Source: Mycolicibacterium sp. S2-37
Lineage (GTDB): Bacteria; Actinomycetota; Actinomycetes; Mycobacteriales; Mycobacteriaceae
Direction: 5' to 3'
Length of the DNA: 64,000 bases
NCBI RefSeq assembly: GCF_017352375.1
Contig: NZ_JAFEVR010000004.1
Coordinates: forward strand, 1,178,001-1,242,000
In this document: one piece after another, positions 8,294 through 17,980 of the stretch
How positions within the stretch are numbered: position 1 is the stretch's first letter
How the letters are laid out: every line of letters begins with the position of its first letter
Translations under genes and position numbers: made by a program
Notes under the pieces: generated by a model
Seen by the model: the letters and a program-made list of their open reading frames with translations, nothing else
The model's database searches: none
Told to the model about the DNA's origin: nothing

Positions 8294-8508
8294 GTAACCG
8301 GTAACCAGCCGACAGTTCAGTTCAGTTCGAACAAGAATGACGGGCTGAAACTACCGATAGAGCCGGGCAGGCGGCCAGCTCGTGCGCGTAGAACCTGCCT
8401 CGAGAAGCCGCGTCGACTGACAGCCCGAGTCGCGTGCACAGTTCACCGGTTCGCGCGTCGCGCATCGAGGGACCTTTGTCAGAAGTCCTGACGTTCCCAG
8501 GCGACATG

Positions 8509-8544
8509 AAAACGGCCCCCGGACTGACGTCCGAGGGCCGTTTT
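8509..8544 (-). terminator. Rho-independent terminator after the initiator tRNA
   Basis: On the minus strand, ACGGCCCTCGGA pairs with TCCGGGGGCCGT around a short loop, with an A-run before and TTTT after. It begins 3 nt past the tRNA 3' end, the expected place. The A/T runs on both sides would let it act in either direction. Confidence 0.8.
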
Positions 8545-8547
8545 ACC

Positions 8548-8624
8548 TGGTAGCGGGGACAGGATTCGAACCTGCGACCTCTGGGTTATGAGCCCAGCGA
8601 GCTACCGAGCTGCTCCACCCCGCG
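8548..8624 (-). tRNA. tRNA-fMet (initiator, anticodon CAT)
   Basis: The 77-nt minus-strand sequence begins CGCGGGGTGGAGCAG and ends with an encoded CCA. The anticodon loop is CTCATAA (CAT anticodon), and the anticodon stem ends in three G:C pairs (GGG/CCC), the initiator hallmark. Position 1 (C) does not pair with its acceptor partner (T), also typical of initiators. The T-loop reads TTCGAAT. Confidence 0.96.
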
Positions 8625-8637
8625 TTGGGTGAACACG

Positions 8638-8667
8638 AGGTTACCGGGGGCGGCGGTCGTCTTCCAA
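8638..8667 (-). promoter_or_regulatory. Predicted promoter of the initiator tRNA
   Basis: On the minus strand TTGGAA (8667-8662) and TAACCT (8643-8638) are spaced by 18 bp. Transcription would start about 6 nt before the mature tRNA end. Confidence 0.45.
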
Positions 8668-8783
8668 ATCGCGAGGTCGCCAACCGCTATGACGCTGCTC
8701 ACCCCGCCGATGGGCGAGCGTGCGTTCCGTGTACGGCTACCGCGGCGTGTCGACGTGCAGACACGCATGCTCGCGGGGCAGAA

Positions 8784-10172
8784 CTAGTCGCGGACCACCT
8801 GCCCGGTGCGGAACACGCCCGCCGGGTCGTAGCGGTCGGCCAGCGCCGCCAGCCAGTGCCGGGCGTCCTCGGTGTACACCCGCGCCGCCCGCTGCGGATC
8901 GATCGCCGGCGCGAAGTTCGGCAGCTGACCACCGGTCGACCACGGCGCCATCGCCCCCAGCACCGCCGCCGCGTGTTGCGGCACCATCTCGGCGACCGGC
9001 GGTACCAGCGCACCGATCGTGGTCAGCGCGAACGCCGCGTCGCGATGGCACAGCGCGCTGCGGTGCCGAGGCTCGCGGGCCAGGGCGCCGCCGAGCATCC
9101 GCAGCTCGACGATCGTCTGCACCGAGCCCGACCCCGGACCCGCCACGGCCAGCAGTGCATCCACAGCCGCGGCGTCGACACCGTGCAGCAGCGTGTGGTT
9201 CTCCCACACCGGCATCGGATCCACCGGATCGGCGTGCACCATCCCGATCGCGGCGTACGGCAGCACCCCGGTCGAATCCAGCACCGGCTCGGCGATCGTT
9301 CGCATCGGGTCCAGCAGCCGCCGGCACTCCTCCAGATCCCCCACGGCGGTGTAGCGCACCGCCACCGTCAGCCGCCCGGCCAGCGGCTCGGGCACCCCCG
9401 GCAGCGGCGGAAGCTGTTGCAGTGCAATCGAGGTGTTCACGGCCTCGGGCAGCGTCGCACACCACTGCGCCCAGGCGTGCAGTACCGCGGCGGCGTCGCT
9501 ACCGTCGAAGAACAGTGCGCCGCCGTAGAACTCCGGAATCGGCAGCAGGTCGATCTCGACCTCGGTCACGATGCCCAGCGTGGCCTTTCCGCCCCGCAGC
9601 CCCCAGAACAGGTCGCCGTGGGCCTCCGGTGTGACGCGGAGCAGGTCTCCTGTGCCGGTGACGAGTTCGAAGCTGCGGACATGGTCCGACGACGCACCCA
9701 CGGTGCGCACCAGCGGGCCGATCCCGCCGCCGGTCAGGAAGCCGACCACGCCGACCCCTGGCGCCGACCCCAGAACCGGCGCCAGCCCGAACGGGCACGC
9801 CGCGTCGAGCACCTGCTGCCAGCGCACCCCGGCGCCCAACCGCGCGACCCGACGGTGCGCGTCGACCGTGCACGACGTCATGCCGGAGGTGACGATCATG
9901 ACGGTGTCCGGCGCGACGCCGATGGCTCCGTGGCCCGTGGACTGAACGGTCACCTGCAAGCCCCTGGCCGCAGCGAAGCGCACCGTGGCGGCCACGTCCT
10001 GTGCTGTCGTGGCCAGCACGACCGCGGCCGGACGCACCTCGGCGGCCACGTTCCACGGCGTACAGCGCTCGTAACCGGCCTCCCCCGGCAACGCCACCGG
10101 CGCGGCCACATGCTCACGCAGCCCGGCCAGCCGGTCGGCGAGGTCGTCACAGGTGACGTCGGTCATGGTCAT
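8784..10172 (-). CDS. FAD-binding oxidoreductase (PCMH/berberine-bridge-like)
   Basis: A 462-residue flavoprotein with an N-terminal PCMH-type FAD domain, a central region with the GFLTGGGIGPLVRTVG segment and a C-terminal BBE-like stretch (LADRYDPAGVF). The STGHGAIG motif carries the His found at the flavin-attachment position of many relatives. These enzymes oxidise sugars, alkaloids or other small alcohols; the substrate here is unknown. The ATG at 10172 is chosen because AAAGGA precedes it and the protein then starts at the conserved region. It lies 96 bp downstream of a large BTAD regulator gene on the same strand, which may control it. Confidence 0.85.
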   Translation of the reverse strand: MTMTDVTCDDLADRLAGLREHVAAPVALPGEAGYERCTPWNVAAEVRPAAVVLATTAQDVAATVRFAAARGLQVTVQSTGHGAIGVAPDTVMIVTSGMTSCTVDAHRRVARLGAGVRWQQVLDAACPFGLAPVLGSAPGVGVVGFLTGGGIGPLVRTVGASSDHVRSFELVTGTGDLLRVTPEAHGDLFWGLRGGKATLGIVTEVEIDLLPIPEFYGGALFFDGSDAAAVLHAWAQWCATLPEAVNTSIALQQLPPLPGVPEPLAGRLTVAVRYTAVGDLEECRRLLDPMRTIAEPVLDSTGVLPYAAIGMVHADPVDPMPVWENHTLLHGVDAAAVDALLAVAGPGSGSVQTIVELRMLGGALAREPRHRSALCHRDAAFALTTIGALVPPVAEMVPQHAAAVLGAMAPWSTGGQLPNFAPAIDPQRAARVYTEDARHWLAALADRYDPAGVFRTGQVVRD

Positions 10173-10268
10173 CAGAAGTCCTTTCACGGGCGGCGAAGTC
10201 GATGCCCAGTGAAGATCAGCGCGCTTGGCATCCGCTTGGAGCCGGCGCCAAGCGGTCTCCAAGCGACC

Positions 10269-13200
10269 TCACAGCAGCGTCGATGCGGCTTCGGCGACTG
10301 CGTGCATACCGAGTGCCGCCGCGTCAGCGGCAATCGCACGGGCCAGTTCCGGCCGCTGCCCGGCGGGAGCCAACTCGCAGCGCAGAAGTCGGCACCGCAG
10401 CAGCGTGGGCGCCGCCCCGGTGCGTTCGGCGATGGCCTCGGCGCGGCCCACCTCGGCCAGCGCGGCGTCGACGTCCCCCACGAGAGCGTGCAGGCGTGCG
10501 GACGCCAGCGCGACCGGTCCGGCCGTTCCCACCTGGCCGATGACCGCGATTCTGTCCCCGAACGGAGCCAGCATGTCCAGCAGCGGCACCGTGTATTCGG
10601 GCAGCCGGTGGTCGGCCGCGAGGTGGGCCAGCAGCGCGGCGTGGCCCAGCGTGGTCCACACGTGCGGCCGGTCGTCTACCGCATGCCACTCACGGAGCCG
10701 TTCGCGGGCCTGCTCGCGCGCCTCCGCACCGCTCTGGATCGTCAGCAGCGCGGTGTGCACCAACCCGACCATGCCTTGTCCGCCGCTCTCGACGTCGGCG
10801 CGCAGACCCGGCCAATCCGGCGGTACCGGATCGCCCTTCTCGCGCATCAGCGACACCGCTGCCACCAGCCCGCTGCCCGCCTCGTACAACTCGGTCTGCT
10901 CGTGGACGTGCGCGGCGATCGCGTGGTGCCGCTCGGCCTCGGCGAAGTCGCCGTGCCACACCGCCAGCACCGCCTCCATCCACCGCAGCTGTGCCCGCAA
11001 CACGGGAAGCTGCAGCTCCTCGCTGCCGGCGATGCCGGCCCGCAAGTGTGCGCGCGCAGCATCGATGTCGGCCAGATTCATCGCCGCCATCGTCGCCACC
11101 GAATGGGCGATCACGATGTCCTCACGAAATCGGCCGTGGCACAGCGTCTTCATTCGTTCGACCCAGTCGAGGGTCTCGGTGCTGCGGGTGGCGACACCGG
11201 AATAGGTGATCAGCCGGCCCATCAGAACGTCGGCGACGACGTCCGGGTCGCCTGTCGCGTCGGCGAGTTCACCGGCCCGGTCGAGCAGCCCGGCCGCCAC
11301 CCCGAGATCCGGGTGATAGCAGTGACCGACGGCCAGCGCCGCCCGCACGCGCGCACCCGCTGCCGGGTCCCCGTCAGCCAGCGACACCGCGCGGTTGAGC
11401 AGCGAGAGCAGCATCCCCGGGTCGTGGCCGGGAGCCAGCCACGGCCAGCCGCCGCTGGCGCGCAGCAGTGCGCTGGCCACCCGTCCCGCCGTCGCCGCGC
11501 GGCCGGTGTCCACCGCTTCGCCGAGTTGCTTCTCCACGGTGTCCAGGACCAGGCGACCACGACCGGCGCGCGAATGCGCCTCCAGGAGGGAGACGGTCAG
11601 CGCGTCGCGCTCGGTGTCGACGCGTTCGGCCGCGGGCAGTCGGTCGTAGGCGTCCAACGCCGCCTGCCACCACCGCGCCGCGATGTCCGAGCTCCATCGC
11701 GCGGTGGCGTCCTGCGCGGCCAGCCGGCACGCGTCGACCACCTCGCAGGTCTGGATCAGCGGTTGCGCGGCCAGCAGATGCTGGGCACGACGGGTCAGCG
11801 CATCCTCGGCCGTGCTGTCGGCGAGTACCTCGGCGATGCGAGCGTGCAGCCGCTGCCGGCGAATGGCCGGGATGCCGGCGATCAGGTGGTCCCGCAGAAG
11901 TCCGTGGGCGAAGGTGTACCCGTCTCCGGTGTGCGCCGCGATGAGGATGCGCTCGTCGGCCGCATCGTCGAGAAGATCGGCGAGGGTGTCGACGTCCATG
12001 CCGGTCGCGCCGGCGAGCACCGGGACTGCCTCGGAGTCGACGGTGTCACCGATGATCGCGGCGGCGCGCAGCATCTGCACCACCGCCGAGCCGAGCCCGT
12101 CGAGGCGGCGATCGAGCACCGACTTCACCGCCACCGGGATCTCGTCGCCGACCCGCTGCTCCCTGGGCAGCCGGGCATACTCCGACACGAAGAACGGGTT
12201 ACCGCCGGTACGATCGGCCAGCAGGGCCGCTTCAGCGTCGGTGACCGTGTCCCGCGGGTCGTCGGCAATCTGATTGGCCAGTGCCGCAACATCTTCCGGC
12301 GACAACGCCGGGACGGCGATGTGCCGGTTGCGGTCCCGGCGAGCCACCGTGGCCAGCAGCCGCGCCACCTCGGCGCCGTGATCGCCGTCGCGCAGGGTGA
12401 GGACGATGGCAACGGGACGGTCGCGCAGGGATCCTGCGATGTATGCCAGGGCGGCCGCCGAGGTGGAATCCGCCCACTGCACATCGTCGACGACGATCGC
12501 CAGCGGACCGGGCCCGGACTCGATGAGTGCCTGAATCCGCTCGTAGACATGGAATCTCGCGGTGTCCGGATCGACGTTGGCCGGCACCTCGAGCAGCTCG
12601 TCGGGGTCGGCGCCCAGCGCGCGGACCAGCTGGCGCATCGGCCACCATGGCGGCGTGGCGCGTTCGTCGGGGCAACTCACCCAGACGATCCGGCCACCAC
12701 CGGCGGCCACCCGCTCGGCGAACTCCTCGGCCAACCGCGTCTTACCGATGCCGGGCGGACCCGAGAGCACCAGCCACCGCGTCGCGCCCGCCACCGCATC
12801 GGCGAACACCTGTGCGGCCGTGGCCAGCTCGCGGTCCCGACCGACCAGACCGGCACGCCGGGGTTGTGCCGCCGGCGCCTCTGCCCCGAGGTCGGGCGCC
12901 GCCGGCGTGCTGACCTCCTCGGCTCCGCTCCATTCCGGGGATCGCGGCCAGGCGGCCAGCTCGGGGGCCTGCCGCAGAATCGCGGTCTGCAGATCGCGCA
13001 GTTCGCTGCCGGGTTCGAGTCCCAATTCGTCGTCGAGCAGGTGGGCGTGCCGGGTGTACGTCTCGAGAGCGTCCGAGGCCCGGCCGGCTCGGTACAGCGC
13101 GAGCATCTGCAGCCAGCAGCCGCGATCGGCGATCGGGTCGGCGCGGCGCAGATCGGCGGCAGCCATGAGCGCCTGCGGGATCCGGCCCAGCGCCAGCAGC

Positions 13201-13712
13201 GCGGCGACGCGGATGTCGAGGCAGTCGGTGCGCTGCTGCTCGGCGCGCGCCGCGTCCTCGGCGACCCAGGCCTCGTCGCGCAGATCGGCCAGGAACGGGC
13301 CCCGCCACAGCGCCAACGCCGCCTCCGCAGCTGTCAGCGCACCGTGCCAGTCGGCAGCCTCGAGCGCCGCAGCGGCCGCTGCGGCGCCCTGGGCGAATAT
13401 CGCCAGGTCGAACTGACCGGCCTCGACATCGAGGAAGTAGCCGGGCGGCTGGCGCACGATGGGCGAGGCCACCTGTCCGTGTGTACCGACGCGCAGCGCC
13501 CGGCGCAGGTTGGAGATGTAGGCCTGCAGGCTGGCCGTGGCGCTGCCGGGAGCGTCGTCACCCCATACCGCATCGATCAGCCGGTCGACCGAAACCACCC
13601 GGCCCGACGCCAGCAACAACACGGCCAGCACCGCCCGCTGCTTGGGCGGACCGATGTCGACCGGGCGGTCGCCGTCGACCACCTGGAGCGACCCGAGGAC
13701 GCGGAATTGCAC
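10269..13712 (-). CDS. BTAD/AAA-type transcriptional activator (SARP/AfsR-like, large)
   Basis: A 1147-residue regulator. Residues 1-95 form an OmpR-like winged helix (MQFRVLGSLQVVDGD), followed by a bacterial transcriptional activation domain (about 100-245). The STAND-type ATPase starts with VGRDRE near residue 280, with Walker A GPPGIGKTRL and Walker B AIVVDDVQWAD. A helical, TPR-like C-terminal half follows. Such proteins sense a signal through the ATPase/TPR part and activate nearby genes, so the adjacent FAD oxidoreductase is the obvious candidate target. The GTG start is supported by TAAGCT at 13724-13719 placed 6 nt before it, the leaderless pattern. Confidence 0.9.
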   Translation of the reverse strand: MQFRVLGSLQVVDGDRPVDIGPPKQRAVLAVLLLASGRVVSVDRLIDAVWGDDAPGSATASLQAYISNLRRALRVGTHGQVASPIVRQPPGYFLDVEAGQFDLAIFAQGAAAAAAALEAADWHGALTAAEAALALWRGPFLADLRDEAWVAEDAARAEQQRTDCLDIRVAALLALGRIPQALMAAADLRRADPIADRGCWLQMLALYRAGRASDALETYTRHAHLLDDELGLEPGSELRDLQTAILRQAPELAAWPRSPEWSGAEEVSTPAAPDLGAEAPAAQPRRAGLVGRDRELATAAQVFADAVAGATRWLVLSGPPGIGKTRLAEEFAERVAAGGGRIVWVSCPDERATPPWWPMRQLVRALGADPDELLEVPANVDPDTARFHVYERIQALIESGPGPLAIVVDDVQWADSTSAAALAYIAGSLRDRPVAIVLTLRDGDHGAEVARLLATVARRDRNRHIAVPALSPEDVAALANQIADDPRDTVTDAEAALLADRTGGNPFFVSEYARLPREQRVGDEIPVAVKSVLDRRLDGLGSAVVQMLRAAAIIGDTVDSEAVPVLAGATGMDVDTLADLLDDAADERILIAAHTGDGYTFAHGLLRDHLIAGIPAIRRQRLHARIAEVLADSTAEDALTRRAQHLLAAQPLIQTCEVVDACRLAAQDATARWSSDIAARWWQAALDAYDRLPAAERVDTERDALTVSLLEAHSRAGRGRLVLDTVEKQLGEAVDTGRAATAGRVASALLRASGGWPWLAPGHDPGMLLSLLNRAVSLADGDPAAGARVRAALAVGHCYHPDLGVAAGLLDRAGELADATGDPDVVADVLMGRLITYSGVATRSTETLDWVERMKTLCHGRFREDIVIAHSVATMAAMNLADIDAARAHLRAGIAGSEELQLPVLRAQLRWMEAVLAVWHGDFAEAERHHAIAAHVHEQTELYEAGSGLVAAVSLMREKGDPVPPDWPGLRADVESGGQGMVGLVHTALLTIQSGAEAREQARERLREWHAVDDRPHVWTTLGHAALLAHLAADHRLPEYTVPLLDMLAPFGDRIAVIGQVGTAGPVALASARLHALVGDVDAALAEVGRAEAIAERTGAAPTLLRCRLLRCELAPAGQRPELARAIAADAAALGMHAVAEAASTLL

Positions 13713-13741
13713 CCAACGAGCTTAAGGGCAGCAGCCCCGGG

Positions 13742-16700
13742 TCAGCGCGCTTCGCTGTAGCGGGCCATCGCGTCATCCAGCCGCTGCAGCGCCTCGCCGT
13801 ACTGGGCGAAGTTGCCGTCGCGCTGAGCGCTCTGCAGACCGGTCATGGCTTCCTGAACCTCCTGCAGCGCCGCCGCTTTCGCCGCTGAGAGCTGCTGAGG
13901 TCCGGTCGGCCCCGGTACGGCCGCCCCCGGAGCCGGCGCTGCCGGAGCGCTACCCGCCTGATTTGCCGGCGGCTGGCCGGACGGTGCCGGTCCGTCTGCG
14001 GGCGGCGTTGCACTCGGCGCCTGACCGTCGGCGCTGGTCGGCGCGGGGCCGGTGGCCGTCGCGTCGGCACCCGGGCCGAACAACTCGATCAGGGCATCGC
14101 GTACCGTCGGCCCGTAGCCGACCTGGTCGTTGTAGAACATCGCCACGCGGATCAACCGGGGGTAGGTCGACGCGGCGTCACTGGTGCCCGGTGAGGCGTA
14201 CACCGGCGCGACGTAGAGCAACCCGCCCGACCCGACCGGCAGCGTCAGCAGGTTGCCCCACCTGATCCGGTTCTGGTTGTCGCGGCCGATGACGCCGAGG
14301 TCCTGCGACACCGTGGTGTCGGTGCTGATGGCGTTGAAGGCCAGCTTCGGGCCGTTGACCTGACCGGGGATGGTCAGCACCGTGATCTTGCCGTAGCTCT
14401 CCGGATCGGAGCTGGCGCTCATGTACGCGGCCAGGAAGTCACGCCGGAACCGGTTCATCGCACTGGTCAGCTGGAACGATGCCGAAGTGTTGTTCTCCGC
14501 AAGGTCTTTGGCGACGATGTAATACGGCGGCTGGAAGCTGCTCGCGGTCGGGTTCGGGTCGAGCGGAACGTCCCAGAAGTCCGAGGTCGAGAAGAACGTC
14601 ACCGGATCGTCGACGTGGTACTTGGCCAGCAACGCCCGCTGCACCTTGAACAGGTCCTCGGGGTAGCGCAGATGCTGCTGCAGTTCGTCGCTGATGTCGC
14701 TCTTGGGTTTGATGGTGTCCGGGAACACCTTCATCCACGCCTGCAGCACCGGGTCGCCCTCGTCCTGGGCGTACAGCGTCACGGTGCCGTCGTAGGCGTC
14801 GACGGTGGCCTTGACCGAGTTGCGGATGTAGGACACCTGCTTGTTGAGCTGCAGGCGGTTGACCGCGACCTCGTTGGAGTCCGCCGTGGCCGACGACAGC
14901 GACGTCAACTCCGAATACGGGTAGTTGTCCAACGTGGTGTAGCCGTCGACGATCCACACGACGCGCTTGTTGACGATCGCCGGATACACCGTGGTGTCGG
15001 TGGTCAGCCACGGCGCGACGGCCTCCACCCGGTCGGCGGGGTCGCGGTTGAACAGGATCTTGCTGTTCTCGCCGATGACGTTGGAGAACAGGAAGTTGCG
15101 CTCGGCGAACTTGGCGGCGAACACGCTGCGCGCCAACCAGTTCCCCACCGGCACGCCACCGGAACCGGTGTAGGTGTAGTTCCTGGTCTCGGTGTTGGTC
15201 TCGTAGTCGTACTCCCGCGGCGCGCCGTTCTCGCCGACGATCGCGTAGTCCGAGGCGGTGTTGGCGATGACCGGACCGTAGTAGATCCGCGGCTGGTCGA
15301 GCGGTGCCGGGCCCGGGGACACCACGCCTTCGGCGGCGACCACGCTGGCCAGGAACTCGGGATACCCGCCGTTCTGGTTCGGGTCGTTGGCCACGCCGCG
15401 GACGGTGTTCGCCGGCGAGGCGATGAAGCCGTTGCCGTGGGTGAACACGGTGTGCCGGTTGATCCAGTCGCGCTGGTTGTCGATCAGCCGGTCGGGATTG
15501 AGTTCACGCGCCGCAACCACGTAGTCGCGCAGGTTGCCCGTGTCGTCGCGGTAGCGGTCCATGGCGAGCTGATCGGGGAAGAAGTAGAAGTTCTTGCCCT
15601 GCTGGAACTGGGTGAACGCGGGACTGACGATGTTGGGGTCGAGTACGCGGATGTTCGAGGTGGTCGAGCGGTCGGCGGCGACCTGCTGGGCGGTGGCCGG
15701 CGCGTTACCCGGATAGTCGCGATAGGTCACCGTCTGGTCGGTCAGCCCGTAGGCCTGCCGGGTCGCGGTGATGCTGCGCGTGATGTATTCGCTTTCCTTC
15801 TGCGCGGCATTGGGTTTGACGCTGAACTGTTCGACGACCAGCGGCCAGCCGGCGCCCACCACGAGTGAGGACAGCAGCAGCAGTACCACGCCGATCGCGG
15901 GGATTCGCAGGTCGCGCAGGACGATCGCGGAGAACACCGCGACCGCGCAGATCAGCGCGATGGCGAGCAGGATCAGTTTGGCGGGCAGCACCGCGTTGAT
16001 GTCGGTGTAGCCGGCGCCGGTGAACGGCTTGCCGCCGCGGGTATGGCTGAGCAGTTCGTAGCGGTCCAGCCAGTACGCGGCGGCCTTGAGCAGGATCAGC
16101 ACGCCGACCAGGGTGACCAGCTGGATGCGCGCGGCCCTGCTGAGCGCGCCGGTGCGCCCGGACAGCCGGATACCGCCGAACAGGTAGTGGCCCAGCAGGT
16201 TCGCCACGAACGCCAGGAACGTCGCGACGAACAGGAAGCTCAGCACCAGGCGGTAGAAGGGCAGCTCGAATGCGTAGAAGCCCAGATCGAGGTTGAACTG
16301 CGGGTCGGTGACGCCGAAGTCGCCGCCGTGCAGGAACAGCTGGATACGTACCCAGTAGGTCTGCGCGACGATGCCGGCCAGCACGCCGATGAAGGCGGGG
16401 ATGCCGATACCGAACAGCCGCAGCCGAGACATGACCTGCGTGCGGTATCGCGCGACCGGATCGTTCGGGCCCGCCGTGGGCACGAAGACCGGACGGGTGC
16501 GGTAGGCCAGGGCCAGGCCGGCGAAGACGATGCCACCGATGACCGCGGCGACGACGAGGAACACCACGACGCGGGTCAACAGGACGGTGGTGAACACCGA
16601 GCGGTAGCCCAGTTCGCCGAACCACAACCAGTTGACGTAGGTGTCGATCAGGCGTGGGCCGATCAGCAGGAGCACCACCAGTGCGAGGGCGACCCCGATC

Positions 16701-16762
16701 AGAATCCGGCTTCGTCGCGTCAGCTTCGGCATCCTCGCCGCGGGCCCGGGCCGCATACCCAC
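13742..16762 (-). CDS. UPF0182 family membrane protein (Rv3193c type)
   Basis: A protein of about 1006 residues. The N-terminal third holds seven or so membrane helices (starting [20 protein letters not shown]), a large extracytoplasmic domain follows, and the C-terminus is a Pro/Ala-rich linker with a short helical tail. It is conserved across mycobacteria without a firmly established function. The GTG at 16762 is chosen because GGAGA lies about 9 nt upstream and the tuberculosis orthologue begins at the corresponding GMR residues. It stands next to a membrane-anchored PDZ protease gene on the same strand. Confidence 0.9.
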   Translation of the reverse strand: MGMRPGPAARMPKLTRRSRILIGVALALVVLLLIGPRLIDTYVNWLWFGELGYRSVFTTVLLTRVVVFLVVAAVIGGIVFAGLALAYRTRPVFVPTAGPNDPVARYRTQVMSRLRLFGIGIPAFIGVLAGIVAQTYWVRIQLFLHGGDFGVTDPQFNLDLGFYAFELPFYRLVLSFLFVATFLAFVANLLGHYLFGGIRLSGRTGALSRAARIQLVTLVGVLILLKAAAYWLDRYELLSHTRGGKPFTGAGYTDINAVLPAKLILLAIALICAVAVFSAIVLRDLRIPAIGVVLLLLSSLVVGAGWPLVVEQFSVKPNAAQKESEYITRSITATRQAYGLTDQTVTYRDYPGNAPATAQQVAADRSTTSNIRVLDPNIVSPAFTQFQQGKNFYFFPDQLAMDRYRDDTGNLRDYVVAARELNPDRLIDNQRDWINRHTVFTHGNGFIASPANTVRGVANDPNQNGGYPEFLASVVAAEGVVSPGPAPLDQPRIYYGPVIANTASDYAIVGENGAPREYDYETNTETRNYTYTGSGGVPVGNWLARSVFAAKFAERNFLFSNVIGENSKILFNRDPADRVEAVAPWLTTDTTVYPAIVNKRVVWIVDGYTTLDNYPYSELTSLSSATADSNEVAVNRLQLNKQVSYIRNSVKATVDAYDGTVTLYAQDEGDPVLQAWMKVFPDTIKPKSDISDELQQHLRYPEDLFKVQRALLAKYHVDDPVTFFSTSDFWDVPLDPNPTASSFQPPYYIVAKDLAENNTSASFQLTSAMNRFRRDFLAAYMSASSDPESYGKITVLTIPGQVNGPKLAFNAISTDTTVSQDLGVIGRDNQNRIRWGNLLTLPVGSGGLLYVAPVYASPGTSDAASTYPRLIRVAMFYNDQVGYGPTVRDALIELFGPGADATATGPAPTSADGQAPSATPPADGPAPSGQPPANQAGSAPAAPAPGAAVPGPTGPQQLSAAKAAALQEVQEAMTGLQSAQRDGNFAQYGEALQRLDDAMARYSEAR

Positions 16763-16860
16763 TTGGTGTCTCCAGTCTCGCTCACGGGAGGACGTCACCC
16801 ATGGGGTGCCGCCACAACTGATGTGGACCCAACTCTACGCATCAGCGTCTGGCGCGCCGA

Positions 16861-17889
16861 TCAGCAGCGCGGTGGTTCGCCACCAGCGGAAAGTGTGTTC
16901 AGCGCGTCGACCGCTTCGGTGAGCGTGCCGACCTTGATCATCTCCAAACCCTCCTGCGGGTCGGTCTTTGCCTCGGGGCAGTTGTCCGCGGGCACCAGGA
17001 ACACCGTCGCGCCGGCCTCGCGCGCGGCCAGCATCTTGTGGGTGATCCCGCCGATCGGCCCGACCTCGCCCTCCCCATCGATGGTGCCGGTGCCCGCCAC
17101 GAACTTGCCGTCGTTGAGGTCGCCGGTGGTGAGCTTGTCGATGAGAGCCAGGCTGAACATGAGCCCCGCCGACGGTCCGCCGATGTTGGCGAGGTTGAAC
17201 TCGACGGTGAACGGCGCCCACGGCGCATCGACCACGGCGATCCCGAGGAAACCGTAGTCACGGTCGGGGTTGGTGCCCAGAGTCACCGTCGCCGTCCCGA
17301 TCGGGTTCGCCTCGTCCTTGCGTCGGTAGTCGAGGACGATGTCGTCGCCGGGTTTGGTGGCCTTGAGGATGGCCTGGAATTCGTCGACATTGGCGACGGG
17401 CTTGCCGTTGACGGCATCGATCGCGTCCCCGTCGTTCAGCTTGCCCGCCGACGGACCCGGATCGGTGACGGATTCGACGGTCACCGCCTCGGGATACTTC
17501 AGATAGGACAGCGCCGCGTACTGCGCGTCGTCCTCCGAGCGCCGGAAGTCGGTGGTGTTGGCCTCGTCGATCTCGTCCTTGCTCTTGTCCGGCGGGTAGA
17601 CGAGCTCCCGTGGCACGAGCTGTTCGCGGCCGGACATCCACAGCGCCATCGCCTGCGCGAGCGTCAGCCCGTCACGCTGGGACACCGTCGTCATGTTGAG
17701 GTGCCCGGAGGTCGGCTTGACCTCGGTGCCCTCGATCTCGACGACCTCCTTGCCGTCGACCTCACCGAGGGTGTCGAACGTCGGCCCGGGCCCCAGAGAC
17801 ACGAACGGCACCGTCACCGCGGACAGCAGCACGAAGAGCGCGACCACCGGCACCAGCGCGACCAGCAGCGTCGAAATCCGCCTGTTCAC
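16861..17889 (-). CDS. PDZ-domain S16 (Lon-like) serine protease, YlbL/Rv3194c type
   Basis: A 342-residue membrane-anchored protease. A signal-anchor helix covers residues 6-30, a PDZ domain lies near 130-215 (LNDGDAIDAVNGKPV), and a Lon-type proteolytic domain follows with the Ser of GGPSAGL and the Lys of THKMLAA as the expected catalytic dyad. Relatives cleave misfolded or signalling proteins outside the membrane. The GTG at 17889 is preferred: TACTGT at 17902-17897 stands 7 nt upstream, as in leaderless transcripts. The gene diverges from the DUF2342 metalloprotease gene. Confidence 0.9.
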   Translation of the reverse strand: MNRRISTLLVALVPVVALFVLLSAVTVPFVSLGPGPTFDTLGEVDGKEVVEIEGTEVKPTSGHLNMTTVSQRDGLTLAQAMALWMSGREQLVPRELVYPPDKSKDEIDEANTTDFRRSEDDAQYAALSYLKYPEAVTVESVTDPGPSAGKLNDGDAIDAVNGKPVANVDEFQAILKATKPGDDIVLDYRRKDEANPIGTATVTLGTNPDRDYGFLGIAVVDAPWAPFTVEFNLANIGGPSAGLMFSLALIDKLTTGDLNDGKFVAGTGTIDGEGEVGPIGGITHKMLAAREAGATVFLVPADNCPEAKTDPQEGLEMIKVGTLTEAVDALNTLSAGGEPPRC

Positions 17890-17980
17890 GCCGCCCACAG
17901 TAGAGGTAGCCCCGCACCGTTCACTGACAGCGTGACCCGGCGCACCGCACGCCGTGCCCCCGGTGAGTACCGTTGATGGC

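Larger units (their letters stand above)
7370..8508. other. Non-coding stretch of about 1.1 kb with decayed gene fragments
   Basis: No intact gene is convincing here. Codon-position GC bias is weak and open frames on both strands are short and mutually contradictory. Two stretches look like remnants of protein genes and are listed separately. Short repeats occur: CCGGTAACCGGTAACC near 8291-8306 and a triplicated GTTCA near 8313-8327. A segment around 7797-7880 reads as VDVLDRKLAVHGINVIWDLG before a stop and is not assigned to a family. Confidence 0.55.

Noticed and set aside
8291..8327. Short direct repeats (CCGGTAAC doubled, GTTCA tripled) considered as att sites
   Set aside because: They are too short, not repeated at the tRNA gene and no integrase is present.
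8625..13760. A 1711-codon plus-strand open frame opposite the FAD oxidoreductase and BTAD regulator
   Set aside because: It is Arg/His/Gly-rich low-complexity reading without domains, caused by GC-rich third positions of the true minus-strand genes.
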